DNA from: Sva-25 sp037385685
GTDB lineage: Bacteria > Pseudomonadota > Gammaproteobacteria > Chromatiales > Chromatiaceae
DNA length: 64,000 nt
Reading direction: 5' to 3'
Assembly: GCA_037385685.1 (NCBI GenBank)
Contig: JARRMW010000004.1
Coordinates: forward strand, 62,001 to 126,000
In this document: positions 32,365-40,889 of the stretch, piece by piece
How the letters are laid out: each line of letters opens with the position of its first letter
How positions within the stretch are numbered: position 1 is the first letter of the stretch
Notes under the pieces: generated by a model
What the model was told of the DNA's origin: nothing
Database searches by the model: none
Seen by the model: the letters and a program-made list of their open reading frames with translations, nothing else
Position numbers and translations under genes: made by a program

Positions 32365-32413
32365 AGTCGAACACCCCCGATAGACCAACATATTAGAAAT
32401 GGAGAATGAAGAA

Positions 32414-32809
32414 ATGTCTGCAATGTTTTCCGATGAGTGGATGAAGAGTTTCATGGAGCAGTGGAACGCTGAAGGAGACCTTTCAGGCGCACTGGCCGAA
32501 ATCGGTTTCAAGAGCACAATCGGCTATGGTTTTCCGGATGATGCCCAGCCTTCCGGCGTTCTGGTCGTTGAAAACGGCAAGGCGGTCGCAGCAGGTGCCT
32601 ACAATGGCGAAGAACTCAACTGGGACATTCGTGCAAGCGAAGCCCAGTGGACAAAGTGGATTTCAAAGCCCCCCGGCATGATGGGCCTTGGTGCAGCCTT
32701 TGCCTCCGGCAAGATGAAGTTCAAGGTGGGCGACTACAGTGCGATGATCAAGGACCCTCGCATGGCAGGTCCCTTTATCAAGAGTTTTTCAGTAATGGCA
32801 AGAGTTTAG
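32414..32809 (+). CDS. SCP2 sterol-binding-domain-like protein
   Basis: From the ATG at 32414 (GGAG 9 bp upstream) the product has 131 residues and no signal peptide. The pattern is that of small SCP2-like lipid-binding domains: an N-terminal amphipathic helix (FSDEWMKSFMEQWNAEGDLSGALAEIGF), beta strands with GVLVVENGKAVAAG, and a C-terminal GKMKFKVGDYSAMIKDPRMAGPFIKSFSVM that closes the hydrophobic tunnel. Similar short proteins occur in anaerobic alkane and sulfur metabolism, but no such genes are here. Family call is moderately confident, ligand unknown. Confidence 0.72.
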   Translation: MSAMFSDEWMKSFMEQWNAEGDLSGALAEIGFKSTIGYGFPDDAQPSGVLVVENGKAVAAGAYNGEELNWDIRASEAQWTKWISKPPGMMGLGAAFASGKMKFKVGDYSAMIKDPRMAGPFIKSFSVMARV

Positions 32810-32821
32810 ACGACCTTTCAT

Positions 32822-32848
32822 TGCTTTTACCTGCCAAAGAAATATAAT
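32822..32848 (+). promoter_or_regulatory. Promoter of the RND efflux operon
   Basis: A perfect TATAAT (32843-32848) has TTGCTT (32821-32826) 16 bp upstream. It lies just after the SCP2-like stop. Transcription would begin about 32855, inside the GC-rich hairpin that follows, and give a leader of about 87 nt with a second inverted repeat TGTCTCGT/ACGAGACA (32874-32881 and 32901-32908). Confidence 0.6.
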
Positions 32849-32871
32849 AGCGGGCGCACTTTGCGCCCGCT
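32849..32871 (+). terminator. GC-rich hairpin between the SCP2-like gene and the efflux operon
   Basis: AGCGGGCGCA and TGCGCCCGCT form a perfect 10-bp stem with a 3-nt loop, followed by TGTGTCT, a poor T tract. It may end the SCP2-like transcript, or form at the 5' end of the efflux mRNA since it directly follows that operon's -10 box. Confidence 0.5.
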
Positions 32872-32941
32872 TGTGTCTCGTCGAATGGTAAACACCGATA
32901 ACGAGACAAGCAGAGATTAAGAAGAGACCGGAGTAGTGTTA

Positions 32942-34063
32942 ATGCCGAAAAATTTCCTTGTGCTGTTGGCAACAATCGCACTTTTCAGCAACCCTCTCTT
33001 TGCTGAAGACGAACAGCAAAAGGGATCTGAAGACCCGAACAAGTGGTACAAGGTTCAGGCGTCAGCTGGCGGTTTCACTATCTCTCTCGGTGGTTCCGTC
33101 ATCCCTTACAAGGAGGTGACACTGTCTGCCCAGTTGCCTGGACGTATCAACATGATCGCCGGTATCGAGGGTGATGCGTTCCGTGAGGGGGACTTGCTGA
33201 TCACGCTGGACGATCGTGAACTGCTGGCGCAGAGAAATGCAGCGATGGCACAACTGTCAACGGCCAGAGCCGAAATTCAGAATGCGCAAGTGCAGTACAG
33301 TCGTGAACTCTGGTCTCCCAGATCGCGGCAGGCGATGGGTGGAATGGGAATGCCAAACCTCTTCGATCAGATGTTTTCCCGTCCGATGGGTGATGCATTT
33401 GGCGATACCGATTCCGATGCCGAGCGCCATGCCGATCTCTATTCATCCGGAACACGCATTCAGCAAGCACAAAACTCAGCCCTCCGTGCTCAGGCTGAAA
33501 TCCAGGCAATCGATTCAAAATTGCGAGACGCCAAGAGTGTTGCTCCCTTCGATGGTGTCATTACGAAGAAATTCGTTGAAGTGGGCGATACGATTCAGCC
33601 GGGTCAGCCCATGCTGAAGTTTGCGAATATTGAGTATTTACAAGCTATTGTAGATGTTCCCTCACGTATTGCTCCAGGTCTGAAAGAAGGCGACATGCTG
33701 AATGCCGAATTCGAGCTCGTAGATAAGGATGTGCCTGTCCGGGTCGCCCAGGTCTTTCCGATGGCTGACACCGTCAGACATACAGTCACGGTCAAGTTCG
33801 ATATTCCACAAGGCATCTCAAGGCCTGGTGCGTATGTCAAGGTCAAGATTCCTGACAACACGACAAGGTCTCGCGGCATCGTCAGCATTCCGGCATCAGC
33901 AGTGCAATACCGGGGCAGCCTGCCCGGTGTATACGTCAAGGGACCTGACGGCGAAGAGCAGTTGAGACTGGTCCGTATCGGGGAAACAAGTGGTGACATG
34001 GTCACTATCCTGTCCGGACTGCAGGTCGGCGACGAGATTCTCAAAGAACCGCCGATCCGTTGA
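32942..34063 (+). CDS. RND efflux periplasmic adaptor (membrane fusion protein)
   Basis: The start is the ATG at 32942, with GGAG 8 bp upstream. The 373-residue protein has a signal peptide (MPKNFLVLLATIALFSNPLFA), a lipoyl half-motif LPGRINMIAGIEGDAFREGDLLITLD near residue 62, a long alpha-hairpin interrupted by a Met/Gly-rich insert (RSRQAMGGMGMPNLFDQMF), the second lipoyl half SVAPFDGVITKKFVEVGDTIQPGQPM near residue 200, and a beta-barrel domain. It would link the inner-membrane pump to an outer-membrane channel, not encoded here. The pump gene starts 100 bp downstream. Confidence 0.9.
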   Translation: MPKNFLVLLATIALFSNPLFAEDEQQKGSEDPNKWYKVQASAGGFTISLGGSVIPYKEVTLSAQLPGRINMIAGIEGDAFREGDLLITLDDRELLAQRNAAMAQLSTARAEIQNAQVQYSRELWSPRSRQAMGGMGMPNLFDQMFSRPMGDAFGDTDSDAERHADLYSSGTRIQQAQNSALRAQAEIQAIDSKLRDAKSVAPFDGVITKKFVEVGDTIQPGQPMLKFANIEYLQAIVDVPSRIAPGLKEGDMLNAEFELVDKDVPVRVAQVFPMADTVRHTVTVKFDIPQGISRPGAYVKVKIPDNTTRSRGIVSIPASAVQYRGSLPGVYVKGPDGEEQLRLVRIGETSGDMVTILSGLQVGDEILKEPPIR

Positions 34064-34163
34064 ATGCGGTAATCGGGCCCGCCCCGGTCGCACAAACTGA
34101 ATAACAAGAAAGGCGGGACAAAATGAAGTTCCGCCGTTTCAGCATTATGAGGGTTGCGGTTGA

Positions 34164-37100
34164 ATGAACCAGCAAGATTCCACCAATCTCGATAACTTGG
34201 ATGAATTGAAGGACGCCAATCTCGGCCTTGCTGGCCAAATGGCCAAGTACTTCATCAATTCGCCGCTCACGCCGCTGCTCTATATTGCCATGCTCATGAT
34301 GGGCATCATGGGCTATCTGCTGATTCCGCGTCAGGAAGATCCCCAGATCTCGGTACCCATGGTCGATCTGCGGATCCAGTACCCGGGTGCTTCCGCAAAG
34401 AAAGTTTCCGATCTGGCAATCTCTCCTCTTGAAAGGATCATGAGCGAGATTCCGGGCGTCAAGCATGTCTATTCCATGTCCATGCGCAACGAAGGCATTG
34501 TCACGGTCCAGTTCGAGGTCGGCGAGACAATGCGTGACTCCCTCGTCAAGGTCAATGACAAGCTCGACTCCAACCGGGACAAGATGCCATCAGGGGTCGC
34601 CTATCCGAAGGTCGACCCGATCGGCATCGATGATGTACCGATCATCACCCTGACCCTCTGGTCCAAGGATCTGGATCGCGATGGCCGCCCGGACGTCGAC
34701 GACAGCCAGATGCGGATGCTGGCCCAGGAAGTGTTGCAGAACCTCAAGACATTACCTGACACAAGCGAGGGTTTCATCGTTGGCGGTCGCAGGGAAGTCG
34801 TCAAGGTTGAGGTATTGCCAGAGATTCTTGCCGGTTACGGGATCAGCCTTGGTTATGTTGCAGAGGCTATTCAGAAAGCCAACTCCGAATCCCCGGTCGG
34901 GATGGTCGAAAGCGGTGGGACCAGCCAGCTTGTTGTCAGCGGCTCTTTTCTCTCAACTTCACAAGATATCGGTGAAGTCATTGTCGGTAATTTCAACGGC
35001 CTGCCGATTCGTGTTCGTGATGTCGCGCATATCGCCCAGGGTCCGGAAGACGCAGAGAATATCGTGACTTACTACACGGGCAGTGCGGCAAATTTTGGAA
35101 AGAGCGATGAAAAGAACCTGATTTCACGAGTCGACGGAACACCTGCCATCACGATTGCAGTCGCCAAGAAAGAAAGAACCAACGGTGTTACCGTATCGAA
35201 TTCCATCAAGCAGCGAATCGAAGAGCTGGAAGGGCGCCTGATCCCCACGAACGTGGATTACGCGATCACGCGCGATTACGGTGAAACCGCCGATTCAAAG
35301 GTCAACGAACTCCTGTTCAAACTCTTTATCGCAACCGGACTCGTGACAGTCCTGGTCTTGCTGGCGTTTAGAGCCTTCAAGCCGGCCATCGTGGTTACGC
35401 TCGTCATTCCGGTGGTCCTTCTGATGACGATTTTCGTCGGTCTTATCTGGGGCATGACGATTGACCGCGTGAGTCTCTTTGCACTGATCTTCTCGATCGG
35501 CATTCTCGTGGACGACGCCATTGTTGTTGTCGAAAATATCTACCGCCGCTGGCTCGAAAATGGAAAGACGGACCTTGCCACGGCAGTTGATGCCGTTCGC
35601 GAGGTCGGTAACCCGACCATCCTGGCAACTTTCACAGTCATAGCCGCATTGCTACCGATGGCTTTCGTCAGCGGAATGATGGGACCCTACATGTCACCCA
35701 TCCCGAAACTGGGATCGGTCGCCATGCTGATATCTCTCTTTGCAGCCTTCGCCTTTACGCCCTGGATGTCGCGCGTTGGCATACTCATGCCATCCATGCG
35801 CTATCTCGAAACGGCAGAGAAACGCGAACACAAGGAGGCCGAACGTCTCGAAGGGCTCTACCGTAAAGTTCTAGGCCCGATGATCGACAACCCCGGCAGG
35901 CGGAAGTTGTTCAACCTTACGCTGTGGGGGCTGCTGATCCTTGCGTGCTCGATGTTTTATTTCAAATCCGTCGCGGTCAAGATGTTGCCGCTGGATAACA
36001 AGCCCGAATTTACTGTGGTCCTCGACATGCCGGAAGGCACGGCCTTGCCTGACACAGCAAACGTGGCTGCTCGTATCGCAGAGAAACTCCGTACTTTCGA
36101 AGAAGTCACGGCTGTACAAAATTACGTGGGAACAGCCAAGCCCTTCGACTTCAATGGCATGGTACGCCATTACTACATGCGCCAGTACCCATGGCAAGCC
36201 GAGGTGCAGATCCAGCTACTCGACAAGCACATTCGCAAGGAAAATGGCATGCGTACCAGCCACGAGGTGGCTGTCGCAGCCAGGGCTGCTCTGAACGAGA
36301 TGCTCGCGGACATTGACGCAAAGTTTGCAGTTGTGGAAATGCCACCGGGACCACCGGTCCTGCAGTCCGTCGTGGCAGAAGTCTACGGACCAGACCCCCA
36401 GACCCGGCGCAAGGTCGCTGCTGATCTGACGGGATTTTTCTCTGAAGCTGAAAGTCTGCGGGATGTGGACAACTTCATGATGGAAGATATGACCTACTGG
36501 CGCTTCGAAATCGACACGGACAAGGCACAGCTGCTGGGTATCACACAGGACGCTATCAACAGAAACCTGGTCATGGCGCTGGGTAGTCAGCCGCTGGGTG
36601 ATGTCAAGCAAGCGGCAGGCAAGGAACCTGTCAATATCATCCTGCAACTCCCCTTTGCAGACCGGTCACAGGTCGGGCGCCTTGGCGATCTGCCGATCTC
36701 GACACCCCAAAATGTCACGGTCCCCTTGAGGGAGCTCGGCAGGTTTGTCGAGCAACAAGAAGACAACATCATTTATCACAAGGATTTACGTGGTGTTGAA
36801 TATGTTGTTGCAGATGTCGGCGGACGACTTGCTGCGCCTGTTTACGGCATGATGCAGGTGCAGGATATTCTTAAAGACAGGGCTTACATCACGCCGGATG
36901 GCGAGTACTTGCTGGATAATATTGAATGGATGGGCCCACCGTCTGATGACACCAGATCGGCGTTTGAGTGGGCAGGGGAGTGGACTGTCACCTACGAGAC
37001 GTTCCGTGACATGGGTGCCGCTTTCATGGTTGCGCTTGCGCTGATCTATTTCCTCGTCGTGATCGAATTCAAGAATTTCCGTATACCTGCTGTCATCATG

Positions 37101-38180
37101 GCGCCGATCCCGCTGACGCTGCTGGGTATCATTCCCGCTCACTGGCTTGCCGATGCCGAGTTCACCGCCACTTCCATGATTGGCTGGATTGCCCTTGCCG
37201 GTATTATCGTTCGTAACTCAATCCTGCTGGTTGATTTCACGATTCATGAAGTCCAGGCCGGGACCTCGCTGGAGGAAGCGGTGGTGCGTGCCTGCAAGAC
37301 ACGGACCCGGCCAATCATCATCACTGCCCTCGCACTTGTAGGTGGTTCTTCTGTCATCCTGACTGACCCGATCTTTCAGGGAATGGCAATTTCGCTGGCG
37401 GCGGGAGTCATGGTCTCCACGGTGTTGACGCTGGTTGTCATTCCCCTCAGCACCTGCAAGGCGAGGGAATCGCTCTATGCTGTTGCAGGCATGGATGTAC
37501 CTCCACCAACCAAGATCTGTCAGCAATTTGAAGGCGCAGCGCTGGCAGAAGAGGAAGAGAAGCCGCGCAGGAAACTGTCTGACAGGCTCATACCGCTCTG
37601 GTCTGCATTTATCACGGTGCTGTTTGCCCTTATAGGACTGATCGGTGGAATCATTCGCTGGTTGCTTGGTTTTTTCCGCAAGAGAAAGGAGCCAACCGCA
37701 GCGCCTCCGCCTCCTCCAGCAGCGCCACCTGCGCCGAAACCGAGGCCAGCTCCCGAGCCACCGCCATCGGCCCCTGAGCCTGAAGCACGCGCAGAGCCTG
37801 AAGCACGCGCAGAGCCTGAAGCACGCGCAGAGCCTGAAGCACGCGCAGAGCCTGAACCCACAGCTGAAGAGGAGCTTTTTGCTCAGGAACCTCTGGCACG
37901 TGAAGCGCTGCCGGAAACAGAGCAAGCACCAGTCAGGCAGCCCGGTGCTGCAGAAAAAGAACGATTTGACGATATAATCGAAACAGGTCAGGCTTCTGAA
38001 GAGGACCTTGAACTGATTTCGGCGCCGATTCAACCTGCCAAAGAGCAGGCATCACCAGAGGAGAAGAAGCCAGAATCCCTCATACGGGACGTGCTGGAGG
38101 AGAGTGAGCACAAGCCGCGCAAGCGACGGGGCATCCGTCTGCGCGATACTTCTTCCGACTCTGATGATGGTTTGAATTGA
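34164..38180 (+). CDS. RND-family efflux pump permease with C-terminal extension
   Basis: At 1338 residues this is about 300 longer than AcrB-type pumps. The RND core is clear: ending of the first membrane segment in RQEDPQISVPMV, the paired aspartates of the proton relay in IGILVDDAIVVVENIYRR (about residues 443-460), and two porter-domain blocks. After the final core helix (about residue 1095) the protein continues with an additional membrane segment (about 1142-1172, LWSAFITVLFALIGLIGGII), a basic RKRK stop, a Pro/Ala/Glu-rich stretch with four EPEARA repeats, and a basic end (KPRKRRGIRLRD). The tail should be cytoplasmic or periplasmic depending on the extra helix. Substrate unknown. Confidence 0.92.
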   Translation: MNQQDSTNLDNLDELKDANLGLAGQMAKYFINSPLTPLLYIAMLMMGIMGYLLIPRQEDPQISVPMVDLRIQYPGASAKKVSDLAISPLERIMSEIPGVKHVYSMSMRNEGIVTVQFEVGETMRDSLVKVNDKLDSNRDKMPSGVAYPKVDPIGIDDVPIITLTLWSKDLDRDGRPDVDDSQMRMLAQEVLQNLKTLPDTSEGFIVGGRREVVKVEVLPEILAGYGISLGYVAEAIQKANSESPVGMVESGGTSQLVVSGSFLSTSQDIGEVIVGNFNGLPIRVRDVAHIAQGPEDAENIVTYYTGSAANFGKSDEKNLISRVDGTPAITIAVAKKERTNGVTVSNSIKQRIEELEGRLIPTNVDYAITRDYGETADSKVNELLFKLFIATGLVTVLVLLAFRAFKPAIVVTLVIPVVLLMTIFVGLIWGMTIDRVSLFALIFSIGILVDDAIVVVENIYRRWLENGKTDLATAVDAVREVGNPTILATFTVIAALLPMAFVSGMMGPYMSPIPKLGSVAMLISLFAAFAFTPWMSRVGILMPSMRYLETAEKREHKEAERLEGLYRKVLGPMIDNPGRRKLFNLTLWGLLILACSMFYFKSVAVKMLPLDNKPEFTVVLDMPEGTALPDTANVAARIAEKLRTFEEVTAVQNYVGTAKPFDFNGMVRHYYMRQYPWQAEVQIQLLDKHIRKENGMRTSHEVAVAARAALNEMLADIDAKFAVVEMPPGPPVLQSVVAEVYGPDPQTRRKVAADLTGFFSEAESLRDVDNFMMEDMTYWRFEIDTDKAQLLGITQDAINRNLVMALGSQPLGDVKQAAGKEPVNIILQLPFADRSQVGRLGDLPISTPQNVTVPLRELGRFVEQQEDNIIYHKDLRGVEYVVADVGGRLAAPVYGMMQVQDILKDRAYITPDGEYLLDNIEWMGPPSDDTRSAFEWAGEWTVTYETFRDMGAAFMVALALIYFLVVIEFKNFRIPAVIMAPIPLTLLGIIPAHWLADAEFTATSMIGWIALAGIIVRNSILLVDFTIHEVQAGTSLEEAVVRACKTRTRPIIITALALVGGSSVILTDPIFQGMAISLAAGVMVSTVLTLVVIPLSTCKARESLYAVAGMDVPPPTKICQQFEGAALAEEEEKPRRKLSDRLIPLWSAFITVLFALIGLIGGIIRWLLGFFRKRKEPTAAPPPPPAAPPAPKPRPAPEPPPSAPEPEARAEPEARAEPEARAEPEARAEPEPTAEEELFAQEPLAREALPETEQAPVRQPGAAEKERFDDIIETGQASEEDLELISAPIQPAKEQASPEEKKPESLIRDVLEESEHKPRKRRGIRLRDTSSDSDDGLN
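37779..37850 (+). repeat. Four perfect 18-bp tandem repeats in the RND pump gene
   Basis: The unit CCTGAAGCACGCGCAGAG occurs four times without a change, then a partial copy. It encodes (PEARAE)4 in the C-terminal tail. Identity at all third positions implies recent expansion, so copy number may vary between strains. Confidence 0.95.
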
Positions 38181-38185
38181 GGATC

Positions 38186-38710
38186 ATGCAACGAGCATAC
38201 AGCGTTCTTGTTACCGGATTGACACTGTTGTTTCAGACATCCATGGCAGGCGCTGCAGGATATGAACATGAAGGCGAAATCTACCATTTTCGTCTGAAAG
38301 ATGACGCTTTGCGTCTGGAGTCTTCTGCCAAGGAGGAAGACGATCATCCCGGCATGAACCAGCAGGATGACCAGCAAATGCTCAGGTCACTCGAACAGCA
38401 GGGGTATGTCTTCAGACCACTCCGAAAGCGCAAGACCCTTGCGGATTCGTCAAAGCCGGAAGAACATGCTACCGCACCCCAAACCACCCAGCAGCAAGAG
38501 GTTCAGGCGTGTCCGGCGCCGCTGGATCCCATGAGGGTTCCACAGGTCAACCCTGCGCCGGTGGTTCCCCAGGTGACGCCCTATCCCGTGGCGCCGACTA
38601 TGATGACGCCGCCACTCGGCTATCCCTATACCTATCCGTCACCATACAGCTATCCCTATCCTTCAGGAGGAGTCATGCCTTTCCCCGGCGGGTTCGGCAT
38701 GCCATGGTAG
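38186..38710 (+). CDS. Exported Pro/Tyr-rich hypothetical protein
   Basis: I use the ATG at 38186; a TTG at 38177 that overlaps the pump stop is the alternative. The 174-residue product has a signal peptide (MQRAYSVLVTGLTLLFQTSMAGA), a mid-region of charged residues including a basic RPLRKRK patch, and a C-terminal half of Pro/Val then Pro/Tyr repeats (PYTYPSPYSYPYPSGG) ending in a glycine/phenylalanine-rich PFPGGFGMPW. It looks like a disordered envelope protein. No family recognised. It is coupled to the pump gene and sits before ParA, suggesting a structural or anchoring role at the envelope; that is inference. Confidence 0.7.
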   Translation: MQRAYSVLVTGLTLLFQTSMAGAAGYEHEGEIYHFRLKDDALRLESSAKEEDDHPGMNQQDDQQMLRSLEQQGYVFRPLRKRKTLADSSKPEEHATAPQTTQQQEVQACPAPLDPMRVPQVNPAPVVPQVTPYPVAPTMMTPPLGYPYTYPSPYSYPYPSGGVMPFPGGFGMPW

Positions 38711-38747
38711 AAAACGGCGAGCAGACCGTGCACGAGAGGAAGAAACA

Positions 38748-39389
38748 ATGATAACAGTCATCGGCAGCCTGAAAGGCGGCTCGGGAAAAAGTACAGTCAC
38801 ATTCAATCTGGCGGTCTGGCTCGCTTTGTCTGGCCAGCGCGTTCTGGCGATTGACCTCGATCCTCAGGCCACGCTCACTGATGTGGCCTATGTGAGAAGC
38901 GAGGAGGGCTACAAGCCGCATATCCGGGTGATCGGGCGCAGGGAGTGGGCCGCCGGTATCAACTATGACGACTATGATGAAGTGCTTGTCGATGTCGGCA
39001 CAGCGGACATGGAATCTCTCAAGAAAGCATTGCTTTCAGCTGACAAAATTGTCGTTCCGGTCCCGCCAAGTCAGGCGGATGTCTGGTCAACCCAGCGCTT
39101 CACACGTTACGTCAACTCTATCGTTTCGAAGCTGCCGAAACCGCCCGAGGTCTGTGCTTTTATCAACCGTGTTGACATGCAAACAGCGGCCAACGAATCC
39201 TATGAAACCGCCGCGGCTCTCGTCAGCTTGCCCGGTATCCGCTTCCTCATGCCAAGATTGTCGCAAAGACCGGTCTTTCTGCACTCTTTCAGTGAAGGAC
39301 TCGCTGCAATGGAACTTGATCCGCGTGATCCCGGAGTCAGGGAGTTCAATGCACTGGCAGCAGAGATTTATCCTCATCTAATCCGCTAA
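38748..39389 (+). CDS. ParA/MinD-type ATPase
   Basis: The 213-residue protein has the deviant Walker A motif GSLKGGSGKSTVTFNLA (about residues 6-22) with both lysines, a Walker A' VLAIDLDPQATLTDV and a Walker B-like VLVDVGTADM. This short form lacks the N-terminal DNA-binding region of plasmid ParA and resembles orphan ParA proteins that position protein complexes (chemosensory arrays, carboxysomes, cellulose synthase). No parB is nearby. It lies in the efflux operon before a membrane protein and a nucleotidase. A GAGGAAGA site lies 4 bp before the start. Confidence 0.9.
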   Translation: MITVIGSLKGGSGKSTVTFNLAVWLALSGQRVLAIDLDPQATLTDVAYVRSEEGYKPHIRVIGRREWAAGINYDDYDEVLVDVGTADMESLKKALLSADKIVVPVPPSQADVWSTQRFTRYVNSIVSKLPKPPEVCAFINRVDMQTAANESYETAAALVSLPGIRFLMPRLSQRPVFLHSFSEGLAAMELDPRDPGVREFNALAAEIYPHLIR

Positions 39390-39504
39390 TTTTGACGATT
39401 AATTTCCTGAAATATCGGGATTATGCGTAAAAACGCCTGCATTGACAGTTAGTGCGATCTGTACTACATTGGCAGGTTCAAGATGCTGGCCAGTGCACAA
39501 CCTG

Positions 39505-39951
39505 ATGAAAAGTAAAGAGTTTGATGATCAGAAGGAAATCAATCGGTGGGAACTGATTGTCTATCCGTCTCTCTTTGCATTCGTTATTCTCGCAGCCTAC
39601 GGGTTTTACCTCATCTACAACCTGGCCCGCGATGTCCACTTTCTGGCTGTCAGCGTCGATACCAACATGACGATTCTCGCAGGCGACATGCAAACCATGG
39701 CAGCCAATATGGGTGAAATGACAGCCAACGTCAGGACCATGGCCGTGACCATGGATTCGATTGACGACACTGTCCTGACGCTCAAGCCCATGCTGGCCAA
39801 TCTGAATAACATGGACCAGAGCATGCGCACACTCAACCAGGATATCCGCCAGATCAGTACAACGGCCCATTATATGGGGCACAACATGGGCAGGATGAGC
39901 AGGGGAGTCAACAAGATCTCCAATCCGGTGAGAATGTTCATGCCCTGGTGA
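39505..39951 (+). CDS. Membrane-anchored coiled-coil protein, methionine-rich
   Basis: From the ATG at 39505 (start uncertain; an upstream in-frame region lacks a good site) the protein has 148 residues. After a polar N-terminus one membrane segment (IVYPSLFAFVILAAYGFYLIYNLA, in two parts) is followed by a coiled coil with heptad-spaced methionines (DMQTMAANMGEMTANVRTM) running to the end. The layout resembles the signalling helix of a chemoreceptor without its tip. It lacks a sensor domain. Its stop overlaps the nucleotidase start (GTGA). Function unknown; may anchor or be positioned by the ParA ATPase. Confidence 0.7.
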   Translation: MKSKEFDDQKEINRWELIVYPSLFAFVILAAYGFYLIYNLARDVHFLAVSVDTNMTILAGDMQTMAANMGEMTANVRTMAVTMDSIDDTVLTLKPMLANLNNMDQSMRTLNQDIRQISTTAHYMGHNMGRMSRGVNKISNPVRMFMPW

Positions 39952-40868
39952 GCCAGCTGCCGGGACCCACTCACCAGCATCGACTCGTCGTCGCGATCTC
40001 TTCGAGAGCACTCTTCGATCTCGATCAGTCACACAGGATTTTCGAACAGCAGGGTATAGATGCCTACTGTCAGTACCAGATAGACCATGAAGACGAGATT
40101 CTCGGGCCTGGTATCGCTTTTTCGCTTGTGAAAAAACTCCTCGGTCTGAATGCCCTTCTCGAGAACCGGGCTCATGTAGAAATTGTTCTGCTATCCAGAA
40201 ACAGCGCCGACACAGGCCTGAGAGTTTTCAACTCCATCCATCACCACAAGCTGGATATCACCCGTGCTGCCTTCACCGGTGGCGAGAGTCCCTTCGACTA
40301 TGCCAAAGCGCTTGGTGCGCATCTCTTTTTGTCGGCCAACGCAGAGGATGTTCGGCAGGCGCTGGACTCCGGAATGGCAGCTGCCACGATCATGCCGGGG
40401 CTCGATACCTCTTCTTTCAATGGCAAGGATGAGCTACTGCGTATTGCTTTCGACGGTGATGCAGTCATTTTCTCCGACGAGGCTGAAAGGGTTTATCAGG
40501 AGCAGGGACTCGAGGCCTTTGAGGCCAGTGAGCGTGCATCGGCCAAAACACCTTTACCGGGCGGTCCTTTCAAGCAATTTCTCTCTGTGCTGCACCAGAT
40601 ACAGACCATCATGCCGGCAGACGCCTCGCCGATCCGTACAGCATTGATTACTGCGCGTGGTGTGCCGGCTCACGAGCGTGTCATCAGGACACTCAGGTCC
40701 TGGGACATACGAATCGATGAGGCACTGTTCCTCGGGGGCATGGACAAGAGTGCTTTCCTGACAGCATTCGGTGCCGACATCTTTTTCGATGATCAGCCAG
40801 TGCATTGCCATTCAGCCAGCAAGCATGTTCCGACAGGGCATGTGCCGCAGGGTGTGACGAATAGCTAG
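39948..40868 (+). CDS. Cytosolic 5'-nucleotidase (cN-I type)
   Basis: The 306-residue protein matches the family of PF06189-type nucleotidases: VVAISSRALFDLDQSHRIFEQQG at the start with the HAD-like aspartates, IVLLSRNSADTGLRVFNSIHHH in the middle, GESPFDYAKALGAHLFLSAN, and a C-terminal FFDDQPVHC with the second acidic pair. It should dephosphorylate nucleoside monophosphates in the cytoplasm. The GTG start overlaps the stop of the membrane coiled-coil gene. It is the last gene of the efflux operon; why a nucleotidase belongs there is unclear. Confidence 0.85.
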   Translation: MSQLPGPTHQHRLVVAISSRALFDLDQSHRIFEQQGIDAYCQYQIDHEDEILGPGIAFSLVKKLLGLNALLENRAHVEIVLLSRNSADTGLRVFNSIHHHKLDITRAAFTGGESPFDYAKALGAHLFLSANAEDVRQALDSGMAAATIMPGLDTSSFNGKDELLRIAFDGDAVIFSDEAERVYQEQGLEAFEASERASAKTPLPGGPFKQFLSVLHQIQTIMPADASPIRTALITARGVPAHERVIRTLRSWDIRIDEALFLGGMDKSAFLTAFGADIFFDDQPVHCHSASKHVPTGHVPQGVTNS

Positions 40869-40889
40869 CAGCAGACGCGTATCCTGTCG

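Noticed and set aside
37779..37850. Short tandem repeats suggesting a CRISPR array
   Set aside because: 18-bp units without spacers, inside a coding frame; no cas genes nearby.
37218..38033. 271-codon minus frame with cysteine/arginine repeats over the pump tail
   Set aside because: Its repeats are the reverse reading of the EPEARA repeats and it overlaps the real RND gene completely.
38748..39389. Plasmid or phage partition locus
   Set aside because: There is no parB and no parS-like repeat; the ATPase sits inside an efflux operon.
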